This document shows, piece after piece, positions 1 through 8,911 of a stretch of 64,000 bases of DNA. This DNA is from Hafnia paralvei ATCC 29927 (lineage in GTDB: Bacteria; Pseudomonadota; Gammaproteobacteria; Enterobacterales; Enterobacteriaceae). The stretch is taken from contig NZ_LXET01000044.1 in assembly GCF_001655005.1 (NCBI RefSeq), positions 1 through 64,000 of the forward strand, written 5' to 3'. Each line of letters starts with the position of its first letter. Positions within the stretch are counted from its first letter, which is position 1. The position numbers and the translations under genes are program-made. The notes below the pieces were generated by a model. It saw only the letters and a program-made list of their open reading frames with translations, ran no database searches and was not told the origin of the DNA.

Positions 1-52
1 GACTCGGACGCCTGCACAGAGTGCATGCAGGTTTCGGTGCATTAGGCGTACG

Positions 53-98
53 AAACCTTAACTGCTCTCATGTAGACTTCGGCGCTAAACCTTAACTG
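53..98. repeat. short direct repeat downstream of cheW
   Basis: A 12-base word, AAACCTTAACTG, occurs at 53-64 and again at 87-98, in the untranslated stretch after the cheW stop. Nothing else is recognisable in positions 1-124. The repeat is too short to assign a role. Confidence 0.4.
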
Positions 99-124
99 AT
101 CAGTGCACACCATCTGCACTCAGC

Positions 125-619
125 TTATGCCGTCATTCCCTCCACCAACTCCATCTCTTCACTACTCAACAGCTTCTCGATATCGACCAAGATCAGCATG
201 CGCTCACCAAGCGATCCTAATCCGGTTAAATATTCCGTGGATAGCGTGACAGCAAACTCCGGCGCTGGGCGAATCTGTTCGTTAGTTAACGACAGGACAT
301 CCGATACGCCGTCAACCACAATCCCGACAACTCGCTGGCTGAAATTAAGCACAATGACAACGGTATTATCGTTGTACGTCACATTTTCCTGAGAGAACTT
401 CACTCGCAGATCGATGATAGGCACAATGACGCCACGCAGATTGGTCACACCCTTGATAAAAGCCGGTGTATTGGCAATACGTGTGACCTGATCGTAGCCA
501 CGGATCTCTTGTACTTTTAAGATATCAATGCCGTACTCTTCATCTCCGAGGGTGAAAACCAGAAACTCCTGTCCTACAGTTTCTCCCGCCAGTTTGGTTA
601 CAGAAGCCAGTCCTGTCAT
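125..619 (-). CDS. cheW: chemotaxis coupling protein CheW
   Basis: CheW is the cytoplasmic adaptor that joins methyl-accepting chemoreceptors to the CheA kinase in receptor arrays. The 164-residue protein is one CheW domain (about residues 15-155) and has the usual family length. It closely resembles E. coli CheW, including the EYGIDILKVQEIRGY and GVTNLRGVIVPIIDLR segments that form the receptor and CheA contact faces. It is the last gene of motA-motB-cheA-cheW on this strand, 80 bp after cheA. A GAGG-type ribosome site is not obvious, but AAGGTGAAC precedes the ATG. In enterobacteria this operon is under FlhDC and sigma-28. I see no disruption. Confidence 0.97.
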   Translation of the reverse strand: MTGLASVTKLAGETVGQEFLVFTLGDEEYGIDILKVQEIRGYDQVTRIANTPAFIKGVTNLRGVIVPIIDLRVKFSQENVTYNDNTVVIVLNFSQRVVGIVVDGVSDVLSLTNEQIRPAPEFAVTLSTEYLTGLGSLGERMLILVDIEKLLSSEEMELVEGMTA

Positions 620-699
620 GTTAGTTCACCTTTACAAATTAGGGTATTTAACCGCCAGCAGTCGCCTGCTGGCTAAAATAGATAACGATTCGGTTCACG

Positions 700-2754
700 C
701 TATGCAGCGGAAACCGCGGAACGTTTTTCACGATTAATGCTCTGTAGCGCGGCAACGTCGACGATCAGCGCAACGCTTCCATCGCCCAGAATCGTCGCCG
801 CAGAAATCCCCGGCACTTTTCGGTAGTTGGTTTCCAAGTTCTTCACCACAACCTGATGCTGACCAATCAGCTGATCAACCAGCAATGCATAGCGGCGCCC
901 TGCACTTTGCAAGATCACCACAATGCCCTGCATCGCATCAGTTTTTGCGCCTTCAACGTCAAACACGCTATACAGTTCCACCAGCGGTAAATATTCACCG
1001 CGAACCTGTAGCACACGCTCGCCACCCGCCAGCGGATAAAGATCTTCTTCACGCGGTTGCAGAGATTCCATCACGGCGTTAAGCGGCAAAATAAAGACTT
1101 CGTTATTCACCTTGACCGACATGCCGTCGAGGATCGCCAGCGTTAGCGGTAACACGATACGGATCGTGGTGCCTTTTCCGCTCCGCGACTGGATCTCAAC
1201 GTGGCCGCCCATTTCCTGAATATTTCGTTTCACGACGTCCATACCCACGCCGCGCCCAGAAACATCAGTAACCTGTTCTGCCGTGGAGAAACCTGGTGCG
1301 AAAATCAGCAACCCGACTTCATCATCGGTCATGGTGTCGCTGACCGCCATTCCCTGCGAACGCGCCTTAGCTAAAATACGTTCACGGTTTAAACCAGCAC
1401 CGTCATCGATCACTTCGATGTAGATATTTCCGCCCTGATGCTCTGCCGATAACGTGAGATTCCCCACTGGACTTTTGCCTGCCGCAACACGTACCTCAGG
1501 AGTTTCAATGCCATGGTCGAGGCTATTGCGCACCAGATGGGTTAACGGATCGATAATGCGTTCGATCAAGCTCTTATCCAGTTCGGTCGAGCTACCTAGC
1601 AACGTAATTTCCACCTGCTTGTTAAGCTTGCCAGCCAGATCGCGTACCTGACGAGGAAAACGGCTAAAGACGTACTCCATTGGCATCATGCGAATCGACA
1701 TGACGGACTCTTGCAGGTCGCGCGCGTTACGCTCCAATTGTCCCAGGCTGTTGAGTAAATCACCGTGATCGACCGGGTCTAGCATATCCGAGCGCTGTGC
1801 CAGCATAGACTGGGTAATAACCAATTCACCAACTAAATTAATGAGCTGATCGACCTTCTCAACCGCTACGCGAATACTGGTGCTTTCCGTTGCTTTTGCC
1901 GTACGTTTGGGGGCTTCGGTACGTGGCGTTGCCGGCTCCTGAACCAGTTTTAGTTCTGGCGTCGTCGCTGTTTTAGGCTGGGCCTCAGCTGTTGGCGCAG
2001 CCGGTTGCGAAACCGTGTTTTCTGCCTTTTCAGGCAGTGTATGATTGAACGCGATTTGCTCAGGTTCTAATACAAAGCAGAGCACCGCTGCTATGTCATC
2101 TTCGCTGGCCGTGGTTTCTAGCACAGCGTCTAAGCCATGAGCCGTTTCGGTATGTTCACGTACCGTCCCTAAATTGCCGAGCTCTTCTAGCATCAGAGCG
2201 ACTTCTTGCGGTTTTAGTCCACACAGCGAGAGAGATATGCAGCCATCGGGTAACGTCGACGCTTGAGCACCGTCGTTGTTGGTATTCTGATCGGCATCTG
2301 CGTTTTCTTCGGTAACGGCTTTAAGATGCGGGTTTTCCGCAGTGGCAGATCCACTCACGTCTTGAGCTTCTAATGCTAACTGCCTTAATGCCTGACAGAT
2401 ATATTCAAAACTGGCGTGATCGGGATCCTGCGCGGATTTATAGGCATCGAGCTGGTCCTGCATAATATCTTTGGTTTCCAGAAACAGGTTGATGATATCG
2501 GTGCTCAGGCGCATTTCATGGCGGCGCGCACCGTCGAGTAGGTTTTCCAGCAAATGCGTGGTTTCTTGCAATATATTGAAACCAAAGGTTCCGGCACCGC
2601 CTTTAATGGAGTGCGCGGCACGGAAAATCGCGTTAAGTTGTTCTATATCTGGCTCTTCTGGGTCCAGCTCCAGTAGGTGCTGCTCCATATCTGCCAGCAG
2701 TTCATCGGCTTCATCAAAGAACGTTTGATAAAACGCAGTAATATCCATGCTCAC
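700..2754 (-). CDS. cheA: chemotaxis histidine kinase CheA
   Basis: CheA autophosphorylates under receptor control and passes phosphate to CheY and CheB. The domain order in the 684 residues is: an Hpt domain P1 with phospho-acceptor His48 in AAHSIKGG; a P2 CheY/CheB docking region; a Pro/Ala/Thr-rich linker (about 250-285); dimerisation P3; a GHKL ATPase P4 with the N-box HLVRNSLDHGIE, the G1 box DDGAGL and the G2 box GRGVGMDVV; and a C-terminal CheW-like P5. It is slightly longer than E. coli CheA (654), mostly in the P2/linker region. The start gives the conserved MSMDI N-terminus and lies 3 bp after the motB stop, so the two are translationally linked. Confidence 0.98.
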   Translation of the reverse strand: MSMDITAFYQTFFDEADELLADMEQHLLELDPEEPDIEQLNAIFRAAHSIKGGAGTFGFNILQETTHLLENLLDGARRHEMRLSTDIINLFLETKDIMQDQLDAYKSAQDPDHASFEYICQALRQLALEAQDVSGSATAENPHLKAVTEENADADQNTNNDGAQASTLPDGCISLSLCGLKPQEVALMLEELGNLGTVREHTETAHGLDAVLETTASEDDIAAVLCFVLEPEQIAFNHTLPEKAENTVSQPAAPTAEAQPKTATTPELKLVQEPATPRTEAPKRTAKATESTSIRVAVEKVDQLINLVGELVITQSMLAQRSDMLDPVDHGDLLNSLGQLERNARDLQESVMSIRMMPMEYVFSRFPRQVRDLAGKLNKQVEITLLGSSTELDKSLIERIIDPLTHLVRNSLDHGIETPEVRVAAGKSPVGNLTLSAEHQGGNIYIEVIDDGAGLNRERILAKARSQGMAVSDTMTDDEVGLLIFAPGFSTAEQVTDVSGRGVGMDVVKRNIQEMGGHVEIQSRSGKGTTIRIVLPLTLAILDGMSVKVNNEVFILPLNAVMESLQPREEDLYPLAGGERVLQVRGEYLPLVELYSVFDVEGAKTDAMQGIVVILQSAGRRYALLVDQLIGQHQVVVKNLETNYRKVPGISAATILGDGSVALIVDVAALQSINREKRSAVSAA

Positions 2755-2757
2755 AGG

Positions 2758-3747
2758 TCACCTCTTTTCGGTCGGTGTTGTCGTAATAATATGGTCATTC
2801 ATCGGCGCCAGCGGGCTGGTCTGTACCGGTGACGCCTGTGGCGCAAGATTTACCGCGCCTCCTTCGCTCCACTGCTTCATCGCTGCAGGATTGGAAAAAT
2901 CCATCTCCTGACTTTCTGAATTCTCATGCTCAATGTTATGTTGCGCACTTTTGTTCAATACCAAAATGCTGATTCGACGGTTAATTGCGGCGTCGCTGGT
3001 TTGCGATTTCAGGCTCATGGTGTCTGCCATACCGACCACGCGCAGAATTTTTCCTTCCGCTAAGCCGCCCGCAATGAGTTCTCGACGCGAGGCATTGGCG
3101 CGATCGGCTGAAAGTTCCCAGTTACTGTATCCGCGCTCACCGCTGGCATAAGGCAAATCATCGGTATGGCCAGAAAGACTAATCTTGTTCGGTACGTCAT
3201 TCAGAATCGGCGCTATCGCACGCAAGATATCGCGCATATAGGGTTCTACTCTGGCACTACCGTTTTCAAACATCGGTCGGTTTTGGCTATCGATGATCTG
3301 GATGCGTAACCCTTCATCCATCATGTTAATCAGCAGATGCGGCTGTAACGCTTTGAGCCTTGGGTCGGTCAGAATGAGTTGGTCAATCTGCTTACGCAGT
3401 TTCTTAAGCCTTTCGCTATCCGCTTTAGTGGCAGGATCGGGCATTGATTTAGCCACCTCACCCTCTTTTTGCATCATGTCGTCGCCGCCACCGGGAATGG
3501 GGCTGGTGCTGGCGCTGGAACGATCGCCGTGAGTCAACGCGACTGCCAACGGTGTACGGAAATACTCAGCAATCTTGGTTAACTCCTGCGGGCTGGCTAT
3601 CGCCAGCAGCCACATCACTAAAAAGAAGGCCATCATCGCCGTCATAAAATCGGCGTAAGCGATTTTCCATGAGCCACCGTGGTGCCCCCCTTTTTTCGAG
3701 GGTTTACGCTTCTTAACCAGAATTATCGGGCGGTTGCCATTCTTCAT
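2758..3747 (-). CDS. motB: flagellar stator protein MotB
   Basis: MotB anchors the stator to peptidoglycan and forms the proton path with MotA. The 329 residues contain a basic N-terminus, one membrane helix carrying the essential Asp33 (YADFMTAMMAFF), a periplasmic linker and an OmpA-like peptidoglycan-binding domain (about 150-265, with the SGHTD and SNWELSADRA motifs). The C-terminal tail of about 60 residues after the OmpA fold is Pro/Thr/Asn-rich. The gene overlaps the motA stop by 4 bp (ATGA), as expected for coupled expression of a 4:2 complex. Confidence 0.97.
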   Translation of the reverse strand: MKNGNRPIILVKKRKPSKKGGHHGGSWKIAYADFMTAMMAFFLVMWLLAIASPQELTKIAEYFRTPLAVALTHGDRSSASTSPIPGGGDDMMQKEGEVAKSMPDPATKADSERLKKLRKQIDQLILTDPRLKALQPHLLINMMDEGLRIQIIDSQNRPMFENGSARVEPYMRDILRAIAPILNDVPNKISLSGHTDDLPYASGERGYSNWELSADRANASRRELIAGGLAEGKILRVVGMADTMSLKSQTSDAAINRRISILVLNKSAQHNIEHENSESQEMDFSNPAAMKQWSEGGAVNLAPQASPVQTSPLAPMNDHIITTTPTEKR

Positions 3748-4637
3748 ACTTCCTCTTCCACCGCCGACTGCTGCGCCGCAGGTGATTTCACCTGACGCAC
3801 ATGTTCTTCAAGCTCCATAAATGACGGACGCTCGGTGGAATACAGCGTTTTGCGACCAAACTCGACCGCAATCTGTGGAGCATAGCCATGTAAACTCGAT
3901 AACAGCGTAGTTTTGATGCACTGCATCATTTTGACGGTTTCGGCACAGTTTTGGCGCATCAGAGAAGCCAACGGCGAAACAAACCCATAGGCCAACAGGA
4001 TCCCGAGGAAAGTCCCAACCATGGCATGCGCAATCAGCGCACCCAGCTCCGCAGCTGGTCGGTCGGCCGACGCAAGCGCATGCACAACGCCCATCACTGC
4101 GGCCACGATACCAAACGCGGGCAAGGAGTCGCCGACCATCGCCAGACTGTCAGCAGGCCCTTCCGCCTCGCTCTCGAAAGTTTCGATCTCTTCATCCATC
4201 AGGGCTTCAATTTCAAACGCATTCATGTTGCCGCTCACCATCAATCTCATGTAGTCCGTGATGAACTCAATGAGGATCTTATCGGCCAGAATCCGTGGAT
4301 AATTAGAGAAAAGTTCACTTTCTTGCGGATTTTCGATATCGCGCTCAAGCGTGAGCATCCCCTGCTGGCGCGCCTTAGCGAGCAACAGATACATCAACCC
4401 CATCACGTCCATATAAAGCGCTTTGTTATATTTAGCACTGCGCCCCAGCTTGGGTAGCGTACGGAGTGTCGCTTTGATGGCTTTACCGTTGTTCCCAACG
4501 ATGAAAGCGCCAATACCAGCACCGGCAATAATCAGAAGTTCAGCAGGCTGATACAGAGCACCAAGATGCCCCCCCACGATCACATAACCGCCAAGAACGG
4601 CGATTGTTACAACGGCATAACCCAATAGAATAAGCAC
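3744..4637 (-). CDS. motA: flagellar stator protein MotA
   Basis: MotA is the four-helix inner-membrane stator subunit that converts proton flow through MotB into torque on FliG. The 297 residues match E. coli MotA (295) in length and layout: two N-terminal helices, a large cytoplasmic loop (about 60-165) with the charged torque-generating segment, and two C-terminal helices around GDSLPAFGIVAAVMGVVHAL. It is the first gene of motA-motB-cheA-cheW. The 184-bp gap to flhC contains a GCCGTC-GGAT-GACGGC hairpin at 4713-4728. I could not recognise a convincing sigma-28 promoter by eye. Confidence 0.97.
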   Translation of the reverse strand: MLILLGYAVVTIAVLGGYVIVGGHLGALYQPAELLIIAGAGIGAFIVGNNGKAIKATLRTLPKLGRSAKYNKALYMDVMGLMYLLLAKARQQGMLTLERDIENPQESELFSNYPRILADKILIEFITDYMRLMVSGNMNAFEIEALMDEEIETFESEAEGPADSLAMVGDSLPAFGIVAAVMGVVHALASADRPAAELGALIAHAMVGTFLGILLAYGFVSPLASLMRQNCAETVKMMQCIKTTLLSSLHGYAPQIAVEFGRKTLYSTERPSFMELEEHVRQVKSPAAQQSAVEEEV

Positions 4638-4803
4638 GCGAATTCCTTAATGCTCAAAATGGAAATTGGGTGTAACGCGCTGTCCGGGAGGACGGAGAAG
4701 GAGAATTCAGAGGCCGTCGGATGACGGCTCGAAAGGAAGATAACCGGTGGGTTGACCTGATAACATCGTTTAAAGCCACACCACCGATCGCCAACCTATA
4801 AGA

Positions 4804-4820
4804 CTGATTGCCTCAATCAG
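4804..4820 (-). terminator. small hairpin after flhC
   Basis: A perfect 7-bp inverted repeat (CTGATTG / CAATCAG, 3-base loop) lies directly after the flhC stop. The following sequence on the minus strand is TCTTATAG, so there is no strong U-tract. It may attenuate read-through from flhDC into motA rather than terminate fully. Confidence 0.35.
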
Positions 4821-4821
4821 G

Positions 4822-5403
4822 TTACACCACGCGTTTCTCTTGCTCATTGAGCAATTGTGGGAACATATCGGCAAGATTGTCAGAAAGTTTACGTTTTTTT
4901 ATCGCTCGTGATGGCGGTTGGCACAAACTGCATACAAATGAGCTTAATGGCTGATGTGCATGGGCAATAAATGAACCCCCACAGCAAGAGCATGGAGCAG
5001 ACTCCAACATCCCGCTGTCAACAAAGCGAACCAACGTCCACGCTCGTGTCAGAGCCAGAACAGGCTGCTCACCTGGAGGCACCGGACACTGTTCAAGATA
5101 CAGTTTGTACGCGCGGATAACCGCCTCCACGCCACGGCATGATTGACTTTTTATCATGAAGGCATAGACGTTGTAGAACATTGATGAATGAATGTTCTGT
5201 TCCCACGTCATAAACCAGTCCGTCGAAAACGGTAACATGCCTTTTGGCGGAGGACTACCTCTCAGCTCTTTATAGAGCCGAATAAGACGGCCACGGCTCA
5301 ATTGCGTTTCACTTTCTAACATCTGGAGGCGAGCCCCCAGAGAGATAAGTTCCATCGCCAGTTGAATATCGCGGGCTTCCTGAATAATGCTTTTTTCGCT
5401 CAT
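4822..5403 (-). CDS. flhC: flagellar master regulator FlhC
   Basis: FlhC combines with FlhD as an FlhD4C2 complex that activates class II flagellar promoters. The 193-residue length matches the family. The zinc-binding Cys cluster is intact: Cys138 and Cys141 in the PCSCCGG segment, and Cys158 and Cys161 in FVCSLC. The C-terminus is basic (KKRKL), consistent with DNA contact. It starts 2 bp after the flhD stop, so it is co-translated with flhD. Confidence 0.98.
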   Translation of the reverse strand: MSEKSIIQEARDIQLAMELISLGARLQMLESETQLSRGRLIRLYKELRGSPPPKGMLPFSTDWFMTWEQNIHSSMFYNVYAFMIKSQSCRGVEAVIRAYKLYLEQCPVPPGEQPVLALTRAWTLVRFVDSGMLESAPCSCCGGSFIAHAHQPLSSFVCSLCQPPSRAIKKRKLSDNLADMFPQLLNEQEKRVV

Positions 5404-5405
5404 TA

Positions 5406-5756
5406 TCAGACTCTTTTGTGAGGGGGGCAGGTATCAGTTGGCGAAAGTTGTTTCAACAAATGGCTGGAAAGCATAATCCCAGTGTGAATCTGCTGGAGAT
5501 CGTCAACGCGAGACTCTTGCGTTAGTTTTTGAATCGTTTCGTGATCGCTGAAACGAAACTGGCACACCAACTGGTTGGTTTCTGCCAATTTGACCATTTG
5601 TGGCAGGGTCAAAAGAGCCAATGAGTCAGCCATTTCATTGTTAATCCCCAACCGGAACATCGCTGAGGCCTTCTCTTCGTGAATTAAGCGTTGCGCTAAT
5701 AACAAATATGACAAATTGATGTCATAAATATGCTTGAGTATTTCAGAGGTACTCAT
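5406..5756 (-). CDS. flhD: flagellar master regulator FlhD
   Basis: FlhD is the dimeric partner of FlhC in the flagellar class I activator. The 116 residues match the family length and keep the conserved LSYLLLAQ and LLTLPQMVKLAETNQLVCQF blocks. The latter includes the Cys that forms the inter-subunit disulphide in E. coli FlhD. The ATG follows a run of purines and a GGGGGAGATA stretch. It is the first gene of the flhDC operon and has more than 1 kb of non-coding DNA upstream, as is usual for this heavily regulated promoter. Confidence 0.98.
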   Translation of the reverse strand: MSTSEILKHIYDINLSYLLLAQRLIHEEKASAMFRLGINNEMADSLALLTLPQMVKLAETNQLVCQFRFSDHETIQKLTQESRVDDLQQIHTGIMLSSHLLKQLSPTDTCPPHKRV

Positions 5757-6069
5757 TATCTCCCCCTGTTAAATTTTTGTTCGCCAACATAATGAAATGC
5801 ACCAATTACCCATAACGCGCCAAAGTGCGAAAAGTAATGGTGCCTGATAACTATCTGCTCAAATGAAAGCCTAACCTCACCGAGGCCCCCCAAAAAACTC
5901 AAGGGACTCAACCGTAATTACGCTGGAAGTTGTATCTTAGACGTACAATTTTTCAGACTACCGGTTCAAAGGACATTCATAAAAAAATAAGAATATTCCT
6001 GATTCGTGGCAACTCTACCCCCGATTAAGAGATATATACAACGAGCGCCTCAGATTAATTTGAGAAAAA

Positions 6070-6085
6070 CGTGATGCGCATCACA
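6070..6085. promoter_or_regulatory. candidate CRP-cAMP site upstream of flhDC
   Basis: CGTGATGCGCATCACA is a near-perfect match to the TGTGA-N6-TCACA consensus, and the central 14 bases are a perfect palindrome. It lies about 320 bp upstream of the flhD ATG. In E. coli, CRP activates flhDC from a site upstream of a roughly 200-nt leader, so both position and symmetry fit. Binding is inferred, not shown. Confidence 0.65.
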
Positions 6086-6758
6086 AAAAATCAGTAAATA
6101 AATATTACTAATCACTTAATAGTTCATTAATCGGTCAAAAAGTATGAGCCACTTTAGGACATGCTAAGCAATTGAATCTCAAACATATCATTCACAATAA
6201 TCATATAAAAAATACGGATATTTCGAGTTAAAAATTCTCAAAAAGCAAATTAAAAGCTTAAAACGCTACATATATAGCTTTACTGAGTATTTAGACCTAA
6301 CAACGGAGTAGCCATATAGATTCTATAAATAACCCTTGTAAATTATGTTGCTGCTAGTGGTGAATTTTAGGGTTATTTAGGCCGTTAAATCGAAACATCA
6401 TTTTATAAATTTTTAGCTTACCTTGAGAAAGATGCTGAACAAATGTGAATAACGTGAAATCCGTCACTGTGTAAACGGTTTCAACCGATAGATGAAACCA
6501 AAATAATACCATTCATTTTATTTTCTCCCTCCGTGCCTTACTGACCTATTTCCCTTCATGCTTATTCCTTATTCGTATTGGCTTATTCTTTTTTGCACAT
6601 TAAATCCCCCCTAATATCCCCATAGGTACCAGACTATTCACGCTACACATAAAGAGTTATTTCACGTTCTCCCCCCTATTTCGTTTAGAAATTAGCCATA
6701 CGCTTATCGAAGTGGGTTCTTAGATATAAGTGCTATTTGTCCAGAAGCAAAAACTGAT

Positions 6759-6774
6759 TGTGATTTTCACCACA
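6759..6774. promoter_or_regulatory. weak CRP-like site upstream of uspC
   Basis: TGTGATTTTCACCACA matches TGTGA-N6-TCACA except for one base in the right half. It lies about 60-75 bp before the uspC ATG. This is a single visual match and could be chance. Confidence 0.3.
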
Positions 6775-6832
6775 GCTAATCTGTGGTCTATTCTTTAAAA
6801 TGTTTTTATTGTCATAGGGAATGGGGGCAGAG

Positions 6833-7252
6833 ATGAGCTACAGGAGAGTACTCGTTGCCGTTGCGCAGGCACCGGACAGCATCAAGTTAGTTGAAAAGGC
6901 TATCGCTATTGTTCGCCCGTATCAGGGCTCAATCACACTACTGACCTTATGTAACGAAGCCGATCTTACTGCTAGCTTTGCAGGCTCCATGCTCGGTTCG
7001 CTACGTGAACTGATTCATGAAGAAGCTAACTTGTTTTTAGAGGAGCTACGTCAACAGGCAGATTATCCCATTAGTCGTACCATTGTCTGCAATGGAGAAC
7101 TGGCTGATGGTGTGATCTACGCGTGCAAAGAAGATCCCGTTGATTTAGTGATATGCGGTAACCACTGTGAAGGTTTCTTGAAAAGAATATTGAATTCAGC
7201 AACCCATATTATTGATAAAACACACACTGACGTTTTAATTGTACCGTTATAA
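6833..7252 (+). CDS. uspC: universal stress protein C
   Basis: UspC is a small cytoplasmic universal stress protein, linked in E. coli to motility and salt stress signalling. The 139 residues form one Usp domain: an N-terminal beta strand (RRVLVAVAQ), and a C-terminal DLVICGNHCEG block at the nucleotide-loop position followed by DVLIVPL. I chose the ATG at 6833 because a GGGGGCAGAG purine tract precedes it and the protein then begins MSYRR like E. coli UspC. An in-frame ATG lies 12 bp upstream. Divergent placement next to flhDC is the same as in E. coli. Confidence 0.9.
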   Translation: MSYRRVLVAVAQAPDSIKLVEKAIAIVRPYQGSITLLTLCNEADLTASFAGSMLGSLRELIHEEANLFLEELRQQADYPISRTIVCNGELADGVIYACKEDPVDLVICGNHCEGFLKRILNSATHIIDKTHTDVLIVPL

Positions 7253-7394
7253 GGTCAATTCCTAATTTAGGCCCTATACAATGACGTTGATGCCTCTCAC
7301 GACGTTTTTTGGTTAGTCTAGTACTTATGTTCTATAACCATAATTACGTCAGTACTTGTCAACTGACCAACAACAATGCCGTAGGAGAATCACG

Positions 7395-7625
7395 ATGGAT
7401 CAAGAACTACTTGATGCTGGCTACCGCCAGTACCACGGCAAAGACATTGATGTTTATTTCAATCTGAGCATCTGTCAGCATTCCGGCAACTGTGTGCGAG
7501 GAAATAGCCATCTTTTCAAATTAGATCGCCAACCGTGGATTATGCCTGATAGCGTCGACGTGAACACCGTCATGAGCGTTATCAACACCTGCCCAAGCGG
7601 CGCGCTTAAATATCATCAAAAATAG
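7395..7625 (+). CDS. yjdI: YjdI-like iron-sulfur domain protein
   Basis: A 76-residue protein of the Fer4_19 / divergent 4Fe-4S mono-cluster family. The Cys residues are in SICQHSGNCVRG and in the C-terminal NTCPSGAL motif, which resembles a ferredoxin cluster site. E. coli YjdI has the same size and pattern; its biochemical role is not established. The ATG at 7395 follows TAGGAGAATCACG, a strong ribosome site, so I prefer it to the upstream in-frame codon at 7356. It is followed 10 bp later by yjdJ, the same pair as in E. coli, and the two are probably co-transcribed. Confidence 0.88.
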   Translation: MDQELLDAGYRQYHGKDIDVYFNLSICQHSGNCVRGNSHLFKLDRQPWIMPDSVDVNTVMSVINTCPSGALKYHQK

Positions 7626-7635
7626 GGAGTCTGCG

Positions 7636-7908
7636 GTGGAAATCCTAGAAGGTGACAACAATTTTTATATCAATGACGCTCAAGGTAACTTGATCGCTGA
7701 AGTCGTATTTGTGCTAACAGGTGAGCATCTTGCCATCATCGATCACACGGATGTCGACGAGACGCTCAAAGGTCAAGGCGTGGGTAAGCGACTAGTGGCT
7801 AAAGTCGTGGAGAAAATGCGCAGGGAAAATCGCAAAATCATCCCGTTATGTCCATTTGCTAAACATGAGTTTGATACCACACCAGAATATCAGGATGTGC
7901 GAGCCTAA
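7636..7908 (+). CDS. yjdJ: YjdJ-like small GNAT acetyltransferase
   Basis: A 90-residue compact GNAT-type N-acetyltransferase of the Gcn5-related GCN5/YjdJ family. It keeps the acetyl-CoA pyrophosphate loop (LKGQGVGKRLV) and the PLCPFAKHEF block typical of the short family. The start codon is GTG, preceded by TAGGGAGTCTGCG, which supplies a ribosome site. It lies directly after yjdI and is probably co-expressed. The substrate is unknown. Confidence 0.87.
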   Translation: MEILEGDNNFYINDAQGNLIAEVVFVLTGEHLAIIDHTDVDETLKGQGVGKRLVAKVVEKMRRENRKIIPLCPFAKHEFDTTPEYQDVRA

Positions 7909-7952
7909 ATAGCTCTCAATATCTTTATGAGTTTGTTTGAAAGGGAATTCAG

Positions 7953-8858
7953 ATGCGCAGTCTAAAAAGCCATCTCTTCAAGTTTGTGATTAAGCGCCAT
8001 TTTGCACAAGCCGACCTCAGTGACGTTGCTACCGTGCGTAAACAAATGGATGAATTGGGTGAGCGCATGCCGCTGGCCAATGGTGTACGCCTGAGCAGCG
8101 TGGAACTCTCCGGTATCTACGCAGAATGGCTGACACCTGAGAATGCGTGTGCTGATGCTGTCATTCTTTACTTACACGGCGGCGCTTATCACATGGGTTC
8201 ATGCTCAAGCCACCGTTCTATGGCCTCTTTTATTGCCGATGCAGCAAAAATTCCGCTGCTTCTGATTGATTACCGCTTGGCTCCCGAATCCCCTTATCCC
8301 GCCGCGCTAGACGATGCAGAAACCGTTTATCGCTGGCTTTGCGTGCAACCTAACATCAATACTAAGCGTATTTTTCTCATGGGTGACTCTGCTGGCGGGG
8401 GTTTAGCACTTGCATTAGCTTTGCGGATTAAATCAATTTCCACGCTCCCTCGCCCCGCGGCTATCGCAGTACTCAGCCCGTGGGTCGATCTCACTATGAG
8501 TGGCGAATCGGTCAAGACTCGATTAAAGCGCGATCCGTTTTTCGCTCCTCACATTCAACAGGCCTCTCATTGTGTAAACGCTTACTGTGGATCAACGCCG
8601 CTCACTAATCCTGATGTTTCCCCCTTATTTGGTCAATTAGAGGGGTTACCACCGTTATTGATTCAGGTTGGCAGTGAGGAAATCCTTTTCAGCGATGCAC
8701 AACGATTGGCAGAAAAAGCACAAAAGTCAGGGAGTGAAGTTCTATTTTCTTACTGGCAAGGAATGTGGCACGTTTGGCAATATCTAGTGCCACGCATGAA
8801 AGAATCGCGTATGGCCATCGCTGAGGTGGGTAACTTCTGTCGTCGCTATTTGAAATAA
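7953..8858 (+). CDS. alpha/beta-hydrolase esterase, HSL-like family
   Basis: A 301-residue cytoplasmic serine esterase of the hormone-sensitive lipase (alpha/beta-hydrolase_3) family. The oxyanion-hole motif HGGAYHMG, the nucleophile elbow GDSAGGG, a probable acid in the GSEEILFSD segment and the catalytic His in GMWHVWQ are all present in order. The family hydrolyses short acyl esters, but the natural substrate cannot be read from sequence. The ATG follows GAAAGGGAATTCAG. It stands alone between yjdJ and a convergent yjjA-like gene. Confidence 0.88.
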   Translation: MRSLKSHLFKFVIKRHFAQADLSDVATVRKQMDELGERMPLANGVRLSSVELSGIYAEWLTPENACADAVILYLHGGAYHMGSCSSHRSMASFIADAAKIPLLLIDYRLAPESPYPAALDDAETVYRWLCVQPNINTKRIFLMGDSAGGGLALALALRIKSISTLPRPAAIAVLSPWVDLTMSGESVKTRLKRDPFFAPHIQQASHCVNAYCGSTPLTNPDVSPLFGQLEGLPPLLIQVGSEEILFSDAQRLAEKAQKSGSEVLFSYWQGMWHVWQYLVPRMKESRMAIAEVGNFCRRYLK

Positions 8859-8911
8859 ATGAGAGAGGAATGGCCTAAAAATGCCACTCCTCAAGAATAT
8901 AAACGCTGAAT

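Larger units (their letters stand above)
5757..6832. promoter_or_regulatory. long flhDC / uspC divergent intergenic region
   Basis: About 1.08 kb without a supportable gene separates flhD from the divergent uspC. It is AT-rich and has no ORF of note. A CRP-like palindrome lies on the flhD side and a weaker one lies near uspC (listed separately). E. coli flhDC also has a long 5' leader with many regulator sites, so the length fits the locus. I could not place a transcription start. Confidence 0.7.
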
